Shown: positions 30,035 to 38,707 of the stretch, one piece after another
How positions within the stretch are numbered: position 1 is the first letter of the stretch
How the letters are laid out: the number at the start of each line of letters is the position of its first letter
Assembly (NCBI RefSeq): GCF_001425025.1
Contig: NZ_LMDE01000013.1
Span: forward strand, 67,934 to 131,933
Reading direction: 5' to 3'
Length of the DNA: 64,000 nucleotides
Source of the DNA: Nocardioides sp. Root122
GTDB taxonomy: Bacteria; Actinomycetota; Actinomycetes; Propionibacteriales; Nocardioidaceae
Notes under the pieces: generated by a model
Seen by the model: only the letters and a program-made list of their open reading frames with translations
What the model was told of the DNA's origin: nothing
Databases searched by the model: none
Program-made: the position numbers and the translations under genes

Positions 30035-31639
30035 ATGCCTGAAGTCCTCCTCCTCCAGCCGCCTCCCGCGGCTGATGAGGCGTCGGCGACACAGGTGCTG
30101 ACCAGGGCCACCACCGCCCTCCGCGTCCGCCGGCTGGCAGAGGTCGACGAGCTCCGTCTCGCGATCCAGTGGGCCATCCTCAGCGGCCACCCCCGCGACG
30201 ACCGCGACCCGATGCTCACCCCGGGCGGCGATGGCACGCCCGAGATCCGCGAGCACGCGATCCCCGAGCTGGCCATGGCACGCGAGACACACCCCGCCAC
30301 CACCCGCGCGCTCATCGCGGACGGGCTCGACCTGGTCCACCGGCTGCCACTCACGTGGGCGGTCGTCGAAGCCGGCGACTGCGAGCCCTGGGTGGCACGC
30401 AAGGTCGCCGTCCTGTCCCGCTCACTGCTCAGCGAACAGGTCGTCACGGTCGACCGCGCGGTCGCCAAGACCATCGCCGGGCACGCACCGTCCACGGTCC
30501 TCGAGATCGCACGGGCCAAGGTCATCGAGGCCGACCCCGAGACCCACCGCGCCGAGCAGGAACGCTCCCGCCACCAGCGCTACGTGACACTCTCGCGCTC
30601 CGATGAGTTCGGCTACCGCCACCTCATCGCCCGGGTCACGGCCGGCGACGCCGCCTGGCTCGACGCGATGATCGACCGCGTGGCCGACATCCTCGCGATC
30701 ACCATGGGCCACGACCACAACCACGACGAGCTCCGCTCCATCGCCCTGGGCTGGCTCGCCCGCCCCGCCGACCTCCTCAAGCTCCTCCTCGAGCACACCG
30801 AGCCCACCGAGGACACCCAGCCCACCCAGCCCACCGAGACCACCGAGACCACCGAGACCACCGAGACCACCGAGACCACCGAGACCACCGAGCCCACCGA
30901 GCCCACCGAGGACACAGAGGACACGGAGGACACGGAGGACAAGGAGGACAAGGAGTCCACCGAGGACACGGACGAGGGCGAACCCACCGACAACAAGCGG
31001 CCCGCCTGGGCGCCCGGCCACCTCGCCGACACCCTCGACAAGCTCGCAGCGATGTCGGCCCGACGGCTCGCCAAGCTGCGCGGCCGCGGCCGGCTGTTCG
31101 TCCACCTCACCGACGAGGCACTGCGCACCCGCACCGGCGTCGCACGCATCGAGGGCGTCGGCCCCATCGACGTACGACAGCTGCACGAGGTCCTCGGCCA
31201 CGCCGACGTGACCGTGACCCCCGTCCTCGACCTGCGGATGCGCCGCCGCGTCGACGCCTACGAACACCCCGAAGTGGTCAAGGACCACGTCTGGGCCCAG
31301 ACCGGCGGCGACTGCTTCCCGTTCACCCCACGCACCGCCACCCGCGACAGCGTCGACTACGACCACGCCGTCCCCTACGACGACACCGGCCCACCCGGCC
31401 AGACCGGCCCCCACAACTCCGGACCACTACGCCGGCGCCACCACCGCACCAAGACCCACAGCGGCCTCACCACCCGCGTCGTCGGCCCCGGCCGACACCT
31501 CTGGCAGAGCGCCCACGGGCAGGCGTTCCTCGTCGACCACACCGGCACCCACCGGCTCACCCAGCAGCAAGGTGAGGCGATGGCCGACGCCATCGAAGAC
31601 CGGGTCGAGCTCTACTTCACGGCGTCCCTGGCCTACTGA
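30035..31639 (+). CDS. DUF222/13E12-type HNH endonuclease, SOS-controlled
   Basis: A 534-residue protein. The DUF222 helical region covers about residues 20-240, followed by a low-complexity Thr/Glu/Asp linker (about 260-320, TET repeats of 9-nt units) and an HNH-like domain near 425-480 (GGDCFPFTP, VDYDHAVPY, HNSGPL, HHRTKTH). Compared with the HNH gene at the left edge, most zinc cysteines are missing, a variant common in actinobacteria. ATG 30035 follows the leaderless -10 box with the LexA site. Mycobacterial 13E12 genes are also reported under LexA control, so DNA damage probably induces this nuclease. Confidence 0.85.
   Translation: MPEVLLLQPPPAADEASATQVLTRATTALRVRRLAEVDELRLAIQWAILSGHPRDDRDPMLTPGGDGTPEIREHAIPELAMARETHPATTRALIADGLDLVHRLPLTWAVVEAGDCEPWVARKVAVLSRSLLSEQVVTVDRAVAKTIAGHAPSTVLEIARAKVIEADPETHRAEQERSRHQRYVTLSRSDEFGYRHLIARVTAGDAAWLDAMIDRVADILAITMGHDHNHDELRSIALGWLARPADLLKLLLEHTEPTEDTQPTQPTETTETTETTETTETTETTEPTEPTEDTEDTEDTEDKEDKESTEDTDEGEPTDNKRPAWAPGHLADTLDKLAAMSARRLAKLRGRGRLFVHLTDEALRTRTGVARIEGVGPIDVRQLHEVLGHADVTVTPVLDLRMRRRVDAYEHPEVVKDHVWAQTGGDCFPFTPRTATRDSVDYDHAVPYDDTGPPGQTGPHNSGPLRRRHHRTKTHSGLTTRVVGPGRHLWQSAHGQAFLVDHTGTHRLTQQQGEAMADAIEDRVELYFTASLAY
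30832..30960 (+). repeat. Tandem 9-bp repeat coding TET/PTE/EDT linker
   Basis: Units of ACCGAGACC repeat about six times, followed by related GAGGACACG units. Unit length is divisible by three, so copy-number changes keep the frame. Confidence 0.8.
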
Positions 31640-31745
31640 TCCTGCACGCCTCGCGCAGCGGGCTGAATTCCGCCCGTTGCTCAGCAGGACCGGCCGAATT
31701 TCTACCTTGTCCTGTCCTGGGCGTCGGCGTACGCTCACGATATAT

Positions 31746-31778
31746 CGCGATACGTCTTCGATAGTTCCGCGATACATC
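31746..31778. promoter_or_regulatory. Candidate operator upstream of padR
   Basis: CGCGATACRTC occurs at 31746-31756 and 31768-31778, 22 bp apart (two helical turns). Two overlapping 10-bp palindromes (31738-31747 and 31743-31752) lie at the left end. PadR regulators commonly repress their own gene, so this is a plausible autoregulatory site. Confidence 0.45.
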
Positions 31779-31817
31779 ACGAACGTCACTCAGCGTACGA
31801 GTTCGAGGGAGCACGAC

Positions 31818-32522
31818 ATGGGACACCACTGGCCCGGGGCCGATTGGCCCGGCAACGACCGATCCGACGACCGCCCCGGCCACCGCTCCGGCGGCGGCAG
31901 CTGGAGCGGATGGAGCGCAGGCAGCACCGGACGACGTCCGGGCGGGCCGCCGCCGTGGCTTGGCGAGCTCCTCGGGTTCGCCACCGCGCCCCAGCGACCG
32001 CAGCAGCGCAGCCCGCGCGTGCGTCGCGGCGACGTCCGCACCGCGATCATCGACGTCCTGCACCGCGCCCGGCGGGCCGAGGAGCCCATCAACGGCTACC
32101 AGGTGATCCAGGAGATCGCCGAACTCAGCCACGGCGAGTGGCGCCCCTCACCCGGCTCGGTCTACCCGACCATCCAGCAGCTGCAGGACGAGGGCCTCGT
32201 CGAGTCCGACGACGAGCGCGGTCGCCGCACCATCCGGCTCACCGACCAGGGCGTCGCCTGGGCCGAGGAGCACACCGACGAGCTGGCCGCCGTGTGGGCG
32301 CCCTTCACGCCCACCGAGCAGCAGCCCACCGACCAGCCCTCCGGCCAGGCCGACATCAAGAGCGAGATCGGCCAAGTCGTCAGCGCGGTCTGGCAGCTGG
32401 CCACCCAGGGGTCGGAGCAGCAGCGGCGCGCCGCGCTCGACGTCCTGGTCGACACCCGGCGCCGGCTCTACGGGATCCTCGCCGACGGCCGGGACGGGGA
32501 CGGACGGGACACCGAGCGATGA
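31818..32522 (+). CDS. PadR family transcriptional regulator
   Basis: A 234-residue regulator. The first 68 residues are rich in Gly, Trp, Ser and Pro and probably disordered. A PadR winged helix follows at about 70-155: RRGDVRTAIIDVLHRA, NGYQVIQEIAELSHGEWRPSPGSVYPTIQQLQDEGLV and the RRTIRLTDQG wing. The C-terminal part is an acidic linker and a helix for dimerisation. ATG 31818 has a strong GAGGGAG ribosome site seven bases before it. It overlaps the DUF1707 gene by four bases. The effector is unknown. Confidence 0.88.
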   Translation: MGHHWPGADWPGNDRSDDRPGHRSGGGSWSGWSAGSTGRRPGGPPPWLGELLGFATAPQRPQQRSPRVRRGDVRTAIIDVLHRARRAEEPINGYQVIQEIAELSHGEWRPSPGSVYPTIQQLQDEGLVESDDERGRRTIRLTDQGVAWAEEHTDELAAVWAPFTPTEQQPTDQPSGQADIKSEIGQVVSAVWQLATQGSEQQRRAALDVLVDTRRRLYGILADGRDGDGRDTER

Positions 32523-32935
32523 GCGCCCCCGACCCGCGGCTGCGCATCTCAGACAGCGACCGCGAGCGCGCCATGGCCGACCTGGCCATGCACTACGCCG
32601 ACGGCCGCCTCGAGCACGAGGAGTACGACGAGCGGCTCGACGCCATCTGGACGGCGCGCACCCGCGCCGACCTGGCGCAGCTCTTCAGCGACCTCCCCCG
32701 TCCGCAGGTGTCGTACCCGCCCGCGAAGCCGGCCGCGGCGCGACGCAGGCAGGGGTTCCGGCTGCCGTTGCTGCCCGTGCTCGCGCTGCTCGTCGCCCTC
32801 AGCGTGCTCACCGGGGCGCCGCTGTGGCTGCTGGTCTTCCCGCTGATGTTCTTCGCCCGGGGGCGCCGCGGCGGCTGCGCACCGGCCTACGGGCACGGCG
32901 ACTACCGCCGGCCGCGGGGGCACCACGGCTGGTAG
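32519..32935 (+). CDS. DUF1707 domain membrane protein
   Basis: A 138-residue protein with an N-terminal DUF1707 domain (LRISDSDRERAMADLAMHYADGRLEHEEYDERLDAIWTARTRADLAQLFSDLP, residues about 8-60) and two close hydrophobic segments near 80-112. The C-terminus is Gly/Arg/His-rich. DUF1707 is a small helical module found with membrane and stress proteins in actinobacteria; its role is unknown. Its ATGA overlap with padR shows co-expression, so it may be part of the response the PadR protein controls. Confidence 0.85.
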   Translation: MSAPDPRLRISDSDRERAMADLAMHYADGRLEHEEYDERLDAIWTARTRADLAQLFSDLPRPQVSYPPAKPAAARRRQGFRLPLLPVLALLVALSVLTGAPLWLLVFPLMFFARGRRGGCAPAYGHGDYRRPRGHHGW

Positions 32936-32968
32936 GCCCAACGGCGGCCGTCTGAGACGATGTGCCGC

Positions 32969-33517
32969 GTGAGCGCGGAGCCGAGGGTCGAGCACGTGCG
33001 GGCTCCGCACGCGCTGGCCCGCGCACTCGCAGCAACCGTCGTGGTCCTCACGGGCGCCGTGTCGGCCCACACCTGGGCCGGCGGCACCGTGCCCACGGCG
33101 CCCGGGCTGGTGCTCATCGCCGCCGTCGTGCTCGGCGGCGGTGTCCTGCTCTTCACCCGCGACGTGCCCGCCCGACTGCTGCTACCGGCCGTGGCGGCCG
33201 CCCAGCTCGGCCTGCACGAGTCCTTCGGGTTGGTCGCCGACCACGTCCACACCGGCCACGAGGCGATGACGAGCCCCGACCCCGGCTGGACGTGGCAGAT
33301 GGTCGCCGCGCACCTCTTCGTCACGGTGCTCACCGCGGTGCTGTGGTGGGCCGGACGGCGGGCCGCCGGCCTCGTCGTCTCGCTCGTCGAGCACCCCGCT
33401 CCCCTCGTCGTACGCCGTCTCCGCGCGCCGCACGACGAGGTGCGGCCCTGCGTCTCCCTGGTGCACCTGCTGGTCTCGCCGAGACGCGGACCACCGCTGG
33501 CGGTCCGGCACGCCTGA
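32969..33517 (+). CDS. Small polytopic membrane protein beside the copper genes
   Basis: A 182-residue protein with four hydrophobic segments (about 16-40, 45-62, 66-85, 105-125 from GTG 32969). A histidine-rich stretch GLHESFGLVADHVHTGHEAM lies between the third and fourth. I do not recognise the family by name. The histidines and its place just before ycnI and copCD suggest a part in copper handling, but this is inference. GACGAT seven bases before GTG 32969 favours this start over 32960. Confidence 0.6.
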   Translation: MSAEPRVEHVRAPHALARALAATVVVLTGAVSAHTWAGGTVPTAPGLVLIAAVVLGGGVLLFTRDVPARLLLPAVAAAQLGLHESFGLVADHVHTGHEAMTSPDPGWTWQMVAAHLFVTVLTAVLWWAGRRAAGLVVSLVEHPAPLVVRRLRAPHDEVRPCVSLVHLLVSPRRGPPLAVRHA

Positions 33518-33582
33518 GCCCCGATGCGGGTCAGGTGTGTCCACGCGACCCCAGACCCGCACCACCCTCACTCAGGAGACCC

Positions 33583-34284
33583 ATGTCCACCCGCACCCTC
33601 GCGCGCGTCTGCGCGCTCCCGGCCGCCACTGCGGCCATCGCCCTGTCGCTCGTCGCCCCCGCCAGCGCCCACGTCGGCGCCATCGTGTCCGACGCCTCGG
33701 CCGGCGCCTTCACCGTGGCGACGTTCAGCGTCCCCCACGGCTGCGAGGAGTCGCCCACCACCAGGATCGAGATCCAGGTCCCGGAGTCGGTCCTGTCGGT
33801 GACGCCCACCCGCAACCCCTACTACGACGTGGAGAGCACGATCACCGAGCTCGACCAGCCGACCACCGACGCCCACGGCAACGAGGTCACCGAGCGCACG
33901 TCGTCGATCACCTACACCGCCACCACCCCGCTCCCCGACGGCCAGCGCGACACCTTCGAGCTGTCCTTCCAGGTGCCCGACGCGGAAGGTGAGGTGCTCG
34001 CCTTCCCGACGATCCAGACCTGCGAGAAGGGCCGCACGGACTGGACCGAGGTCGCCGCGGAGGGGCAGGACGCCGACGAGCTCGAGCACCCGGCGCCGTC
34101 CTTCGAGATCCTGCCGGCGAGCGGCGAGGGCCACCACTCCTCTGCTGACGAGGCCTCGGACGAACCCGACGCCGAGGGCGACTCCGACGGCTCGGCCGCC
34201 CTCGGCTGGGCCGGCCTCGTCGCCGGCCTGCTCGGCCTGGCCGCCGGCGGGCTCGCCCTGGCGCGGACGCGCACGACCCCGTGA
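33583..34284 (+). CDS. YcnI-type copper-binding protein (DUF1775)
   Basis: A 233-residue exported protein: signal peptide ending at about residue 29 (APASAHVG), so that the mature protein starts with histidine, the first copper ligand of YcnI. The DUF1775 domain covers about 29-160 (TVATFSVPHGCEESPTTRIEIQVPE, YTATTPLPDGQRDTFELSFQVP). A Ser/Asp/Glu linker and a C-terminal membrane helix (about 205-227) anchor it outside. In Bacillus and actinobacteria YcnI accompanies CopC and CopD. A clear GGAG site precedes ATG 33583; it overlaps copCD by four bases. Confidence 0.9.
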   Translation: MSTRTLARVCALPAATAAIALSLVAPASAHVGAIVSDASAGAFTVATFSVPHGCEESPTTRIEIQVPESVLSVTPTRNPYYDVESTITELDQPTTDAHGNEVTERTSSITYTATTPLPDGQRDTFELSFQVPDAEGEVLAFPTIQTCEKGRTDWTEVAAEGQDADELEHPAPSFEILPASGEGHHSSADEASDEPDAEGDSDGSAALGWAGLVAGLLGLAAGGLALARTRTTP

Positions 34285-35960
34285 CACTCGCGACGCGACC
34301 GGCGCGACGGCACCGGGCCCTGGGCCTGGTCGCCGCCGCGCTGGTCGCGCTCGCGCTCGTGGTCGGGTTCGGCGCGCCGGCCTCGGCGCACGCGGAGCTC
34401 ATCTCCTCCGACCCCGCCGAAGGCGCTGTCGTGGATGCCGCCCCGGAGACAGTGACCCTGACCTTCAACGAGCCGGTCCGGCTGACGTCGCAGCAGATCG
34501 CGGTCTACGACGCGCAGGGCGACGAGGTGCCCTCGACCGCCGGCGCGAGCGGCACGGAGGTCACGGTGGAGCTGGCGGACGCCGCCGACCTCGCCGACGG
34601 CTCCTACGTCGTGTCCTGGAACGTGCTCTCGGGCGACGGCCACCCGATCTCCGGCGCGCTGACCTTCTCGGTCGGCGCCGCCAGCGCGTCCGTCGTCGCA
34701 CCTCGCGAGCCGGAGAGCTCCTCGGCCGTGGTGACCGTGATCCGCGACGGCCTGACCGTGCTCTCCCTGCTCGGGCTCCTCATCGCCGCGGGACTCGGAC
34801 TGTTCGTGGTTCTCGTGCTCCCTCGCGCCTGGGACGGACGCCAGGTCCGCGGTCGGCTGCGCCGGCTGACGGCGTACGCCGCCGGGGTGGCTGCGGCGGC
34901 CGTGGTGCTGCAGGTGCCGGTGGCGTCCGTCTACGGCCAGGGCCTCGAGCTCAGCGACCTGGGGAGCGGGTTCGACGCCGGCCTCGTGGTCAACGAGATG
35001 GCCTGTGCCGCGCTGGTCGTGGTCGGGCTGGGCCTGGTGGTGCGCACGATGACCGACGCCCCACCCGGTCTCGTCGCTGGCCGGGTGATCGGCATCGGCT
35101 CGGTCCTGGCACTGGCCGGACCGTCCCTGGTGGGCCACACGCGGGCCTTCGCCCCGGCCCCGGTCCTCATCATGTGGGACGTCCTGCACGTGGGCGCAGG
35201 AGCGATGTGGCTGGGCGGCCTGGTGGGCCTCGTCCTGACGTTGCGGGCCCTCGCAGGCCGCGAGCTGCTGGCCGCGCAGGCCCTGTCCCGCTTCTCGACC
35301 ATCGCCGGCGGCCTGCTCCTGGTGGTGGCCGGAGCCGGCGCTTTCCTGGCCTGGCGGATCGTGGGGTCGTGGGCACCGCTCGTCGAGACGGCGTACGGCT
35401 GGCTGCTGCTCGCCAAGATCGGGATCGCTGCCCTCGTGGCCGCCATCGGCGGGTGGAACCGCTGGCGCACCCTCCCGGCGGTCCGGGCCGCCAGCGGCTT
35501 CGGCGACCGCCAGCACGCCGCCGTGCTGGTGACCCGCACGGTGCGCGTCGAGGCGGTGCTGCTCGTGGTGCTGCTCGGCGTGACCGGGGTGCTGGTGAAC
35601 ACGTCGCCCCGCCCCGCGCCCGTCACCGCGGCGTCCGGCATGACCGGCACGGGCGTCGCCACCGCAGGCGAGCTCAAGGTCCTCGCCGTCATGGACCCGC
35701 AGCGGGTCGGCAGCAACACCCTCCTCGTGCAGGTGCAGGACGCTGCCGGCGATCCCTACGACCCGGCCACCAACCCGGTCGTCTCGCTGCGCACCCACGG
35801 CCTCGACATCGGCGAGGTCACCGTGCGACCGATCGCGGCCGGCACCTACCAGGGCGAGGTCGTGGTGCCTCGCGCCGGGGAGTGGGAGGTCCAGGTGAGC
35901 CTGCGGCTGAGCCGCTTCGAGAGCCCGGTGACGACCGTCAGGCTGAGCGTCTCAGGCTGA
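34281..35960 (+). CDS. CopC-CopD fusion, copper-binding and transport protein
   Basis: A 559-residue fusion. After a signal segment the mature CopC domain begins at HAELISSDPAEGA (residue 37) with a copper histidine at its N-terminus and a second in SGDGHPISG; it ends near residue 130. Eight or so membrane helices follow, forming CopD (for example NEMACAALVVVGLGLVV, GHTRAFAPAPVLIMWDVLHVGAGAMWLGGL, where the histidines probably bind metal). The C-terminal 130 residues are an extracellular beta domain (DUF5... type not assigned). It should take copper from YcnI/CopC into or out of the cell. Its 3' end overlaps the convergent lipoprotein gene by 9 bp. Confidence 0.88.
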   Translation: MTLATRPARRHRALGLVAAALVALALVVGFGAPASAHAELISSDPAEGAVVDAAPETVTLTFNEPVRLTSQQIAVYDAQGDEVPSTAGASGTEVTVELADAADLADGSYVVSWNVLSGDGHPISGALTFSVGAASASVVAPREPESSSAVVTVIRDGLTVLSLLGLLIAAGLGLFVVLVLPRAWDGRQVRGRLRRLTAYAAGVAAAAVVLQVPVASVYGQGLELSDLGSGFDAGLVVNEMACAALVVVGLGLVVRTMTDAPPGLVAGRVIGIGSVLALAGPSLVGHTRAFAPAPVLIMWDVLHVGAGAMWLGGLVGLVLTLRALAGRELLAAQALSRFSTIAGGLLLVVAGAGAFLAWRIVGSWAPLVETAYGWLLLAKIGIAALVAAIGGWNRWRTLPAVRAASGFGDRQHAAVLVTRTVRVEAVLLVVLLGVTGVLVNTSPRPAPVTAASGMTGTGVATAGELKVLAVMDPQRVGSNTLLVQVQDAAGDPYDPATNPVVSLRTHGLDIGEVTVRPIAAGTYQGEVVVPRAGEWEVQVSLRLSRFESPVTTVRLSVSG

Positions 35961-36800
35961 TCCGGCGGCGGGTCCGACCGTGAGCTCGACCGGCACGGTG
36001 TGCAGGAAGCCGTCGACGCGCACCTGCACGAACAACCGGTAGTCGCCGGCCTGCTCGATGTCGGCGTGGAAGGTCAGCTCGGACCCGTCCTCGGTGACGT
36101 CCGGTGCGTCCAGCGGGTGCAGGTGCACCATCGCGCCCGTCCGGGTGTTGAAGCCGGTGACGTGGCCGTAGGTGCCGAGGTAGGTGCCGAGGTCCACCGG
36201 CCGGCGCTGCGCGTCGCGCACCACCAGCCGGAGCAGCCCGTTGGGGCCGGCGTCCGGCGCCTGCGAGACGGTCACGCCGACCACCCGGTCCTCCGCGACC
36301 GTGTCCCCCGGGTCGCCGGGCGGCAGGGCGAGCGGCCGGCCGAGCACGACGTGGTCGCCGTTGCCACCCTCGTCCTTCGCGACGAACTCCGCCACCACGC
36401 GGTAGGCCCCCGCGTCCGGTACGTCGAAGGGCGCGGACCACGTGCCGTCGGCGGCGCGGGTCGGGTGCAGGTGGCGGAAGACGGTCAGTGCGTCGTTGAC
36501 GACGTAGAGGTGGAGCTCCTTGGTCTGCTCCTCGACGTAGTCGGTCACCGGGCCACCGTCGTGGCCCTCGATGCGGAAGCGCACCTCGCCGATCCCGCGT
36601 GGCCGCTCGCGCACCTGCAGGTCGCTCAGCGTGTAGCCGACCTCGGAGACGCGGGTGCCGTCACCGACAGCCATCGACACGATGCCGCCGCCGGCGTGCG
36701 AGTGGCCCGCGGCGACCTGCCCGGGGTCGTCGGTCGTGCAGCCGGTGGCAGCGAGGACCCCGAGGACCGCCACGGCGGTCAGGCGGCGTCGTACGGTCAC
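35952..36800 (-). CDS. Secreted lipoprotein next to the copper genes, function unknown
   Basis: A 282-residue predicted lipoprotein: signal with lipobox LAATGC (cysteine 21), a His-rich AAGHSHAGGG stretch right after it, and three beta-sandwich-like parts (for example VRFRIEGHDGGPVTDYVEEQTKELHLYVV, HLHPTRAADGTWSAPFDVPDAG and MVHLHPLDAPDV). Repeated HLHP motifs suggest metal binding, fitting the copper neighbourhood. It reads toward copCD and overlaps its end by nine bases. GTG 36800 has a TAGGCT box seven bases before it. Confidence 0.7.
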   Translation of the reverse strand: MTVRRRLTAVAVLGVLAATGCTTDDPGQVAAGHSHAGGGIVSMAVGDGTRVSEVGYTLSDLQVRERPRGIGEVRFRIEGHDGGPVTDYVEEQTKELHLYVVNDALTVFRHLHPTRAADGTWSAPFDVPDAGAYRVVAEFVAKDEGGNGDHVVLGRPLALPPGDPGDTVAEDRVVGVTVSQAPDAGPNGLLRLVVRDAQRRPVDLGTYLGTYGHVTGFNTRTGAMVHLHPLDAPDVTEDGSELTFHADIEQAGDYRLFVQVRVDGFLHTVPVELTVGPAAGSA

Positions 36801-36807
36801 GCGCGTC

Positions 36808-36813
36808 AGCCTA
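36808..36813 (-). promoter_or_regulatory. Leaderless -10 box (TAGGCT) for the HLHP lipoprotein
   Basis: Minus-strand TAGGCT, seven bases, then GTG 36800. Confidence 0.5.
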
Positions 36814-37584
36814 CGAGCCGTTGGCGCGCCCGGGACCGAGGGTGGAGTCGAGGGTGGAGTCGAGGAGGGTGCGCAGGCTCGCGAAGTGCCGTTCGGTCGA
36901 CTCCTCGTCGTACATCGCCGTGTCGGCCATGGAGTAGCCGTGCGGGCCGGGGAAGACCTCGTTGACCGCCGTCAGCCCGGCCGCGTCCAGCGCTGCGCCG
37001 AGCGCCGCGACCGCCTCGGGGGGCATCGACCGGTCGTCCGACGCGTGGCCGAAGGCGAAGGACGCGCGTGCCGTGACCAGCGTGAGGTGCGGGCTGTCGG
37101 GCTGGTCGGTGACCAGGCCACCGCCGTGCCAGCCACCTACGGCGACCACGTCGGGGTCGAGCCCGGCGGCGCGGACCGCGATCCGGGCGCCCATGCAGTA
37201 GCCGGTCACGCCGACCTCCTCCCCCACCACCTCGGGGCGGGCGCGCAGCGCGGCGAGGTACGCCGGCAGGTCCCGCGCCAGCAGGTCCGGGGTCAGCCGC
37301 CCCACCCGCGCCATCGCCTCGCCCATGAACTCCTCGCGCGCACCCGGGTCGCGGAGGTCGCCCTGCGGCGCGAGGTCGGCCGCGGTGCCCTCGCGGAAGA
37401 AGACGTGGGGCGCCAGGACCGTGTAGCCCCAGGAGGCGATCCGGTCGGCCATCTCCTCGATCCGCGGGCGCAGCCCGATCGCGTCGATGACGAACAGGAC
37501 GCCGGGCGCGGGCTCGCCGCCGGGAGCGGGGGCCAGGTAGGCCTCGGCCTCGCCGTCGGGAACGGTCAGCGTGAGGGTGGGCAC
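36811..37584 (-). CDS. Dienelactone hydrolase family protein
   Basis: A 257-residue alpha/beta hydrolase of the dienelactone hydrolase family. The cysteine nucleophile sits in VGVTGYCMGARIA, the acid/aspartate region near SFAFGHASDDRSMPPEA and the catalytic histidine in FPGPHGYSMAD. N-terminal VPTLTLTVPDGEAEAYLAP and GVLFVIDAIGLRPRIEEMADRIASWGYTVLAPHVF are typical. It hydrolyses lactones or related esters; the substrate is not known. GTG 37584 is supported by TAGCCT seven bases before it; the longer frame to 38031 runs inside the divergent dehydrogenase gene. Confidence 0.88.
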   Translation of the reverse strand: MPTLTLTVPDGEAEAYLAPAPGGEPAPGVLFVIDAIGLRPRIEEMADRIASWGYTVLAPHVFFREGTAADLAPQGDLRDPGAREEFMGEAMARVGRLTPDLLARDLPAYLAALRARPEVVGEEVGVTGYCMGARIAVRAAGLDPDVVAVGGWHGGGLVTDQPDSPHLTLVTARASFAFGHASDDRSMPPEAVAALGAALDAAGLTAVNEVFPGPHGYSMADTAMYDEESTERHFASLRTLLDSTLDSTLGPGRANGS

Positions 37585-37591
37585 GATCCCG

Positions 37592-37597
37592 AGGCTA
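37592..37597 (-). promoter_or_regulatory. Leaderless -10 box (TAGCCT) for the dienelactone hydrolase
   Basis: Minus-strand TAGCCT, seven bases, then GTG 37584. Confidence 0.5.
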
Positions 37598-37642
37598 GCC
37601 ACCCCGCCCCGACCCACCGGACCCCTCGGGAAGAATCGGCCC

Positions 37643-38683
37643 ATGCGCGCAGTCCTCGTCCCCGCCGCCACCGGGCAGCCCGTCGTCACCGACGTACCGG
37701 AGCCCACCGCACCGCCCGGCGGGGTCGTGGTCCGGGTCGCCGCCACCGGCGTGTGCCGCAGCGACTGGCACGCCTGGGCCGGCCACGACGAGGACGTGGT
37801 GTTCCCCCACGTCCCCGGCCACGAGCTGGCGGGTGAGGTCGTCCAGGTCGGTGCAGGCGTCATGCGCTGGCGGGCCGGCGACCGGGTCACGGTCCCCTTC
37901 GTGTGCGGCTGCGGCGCCTGCGAGTGGTGCACCTCCGGCAACGCGCAGGTCTGTCCCGACCAGCAGCAGCCCGGTTTCACGCACTGGGGCTCGTTTGCCG
38001 AGCACGTCGCGCTGCACGCCGCCGACACCAACCTCGTGGCCGTGCCCGACGACGTCCACGACGTCAGCGCCGCCAGCCTGGGCTGCCGGTTCGCGACCGC
38101 CTACCGCGCCCTCGTCGGCCGTGCCCACCTGCGCGACGGCGAGTGGGTGACCGTCGTCGGCGCCGGCGGGGTCGGGCTGAGCGCGGTGATGATCGCCCGG
38201 GCGGTGGGCGCCCGCGTGGTCGCTGTGGACCGCAACCCCGAGGCGCTCGCCGTCGCGGCACGGCTCGGCGCCGAGCACACCGTCCTCGCCGACGGTGTCG
38301 ACGTCCCGTCCGCGGTGACGGACCTCGTCCCGGGCGGCACCCACGTCGCCGTCGACGCCGTCGGCAGCGAGCAGACCTGCGCCGACGCCGTGCTTGCCCT
38401 GCGCCGCCGCGGTCGGTTGGCCCAGGTCGGCCTGCTCCCCCCGGTCCAGGGACAACCTCGGGTGCCGATGGCGCGCGTCATCGGGTGGGAGCTCGACGTC
38501 CTCGGCTGCCACGGGATGGCAGCGGCGGACTACCCCGAGATGCTCGAGCTCGTCGTCCGCGGCGCGCTGCGGCCGCAGGACCTCGTCGAGCGTGTCATCG
38601 GGCTCGAGGAGGCCGCGACCCTGCTGCCCGCGTACGACCGGACGACCGTGGCTGGCATGACGATCGTGGACCCCCGGCGCTGA
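37643..38683 (+). CDS. Zinc-dependent alcohol dehydrogenase (MDR superfamily)
   Basis: A 346-residue medium-chain dehydrogenase. Catalytic zinc ligands are C in GVCRSDWHAW and the GHELAGEV histidine-glutamate pair; the structural zinc loop is CGCGACEWCTSGNAQVC. The Rossmann motif VVGAGGVGLSAVMIA (about residues 170-184) with acidic D after VVAVDRN indicates NAD(H). It probably oxidises a primary or secondary alcohol. AAGAAT six bases before ATG 37643 fits a leaderless start. It is divergent from the dienelactone hydrolase; 24 bp separate its end from the convergent crcB gene. Confidence 0.9.
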   Translation: MRAVLVPAATGQPVVTDVPEPTAPPGGVVVRVAATGVCRSDWHAWAGHDEDVVFPHVPGHELAGEVVQVGAGVMRWRAGDRVTVPFVCGCGACEWCTSGNAQVCPDQQQPGFTHWGSFAEHVALHAADTNLVAVPDDVHDVSAASLGCRFATAYRALVGRAHLRDGEWVTVVGAGGVGLSAVMIARAVGARVVAVDRNPEALAVAARLGAEHTVLADGVDVPSAVTDLVPGGTHVAVDAVGSEQTCADAVLALRRRGRLAQVGLLPPVQGQPRVPMARVIGWELDVLGCHGMAAADYPEMLELVVRGALRPQDLVERVIGLEEAATLLPAYDRTTVAGMTIVDPRR

Positions 38684-38707
38684 CGGCCGGTCCGATCGCC
38701 CCCTGCG

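Noticed and set aside
30422..31414. Minus-strand open frame with a long Gly-Leu repeat opposite the HNH gene
   Set aside because: The repeat is the complement of the TET linker repeat; it is not a silk-like or PE/PPE gene.
37571..38031. N-terminal extension of the dienelactone hydrolase to 38031
   Set aside because: The extension would overlap the divergent alcohol dehydrogenase gene, and the leaderless box points to GTG 37584.
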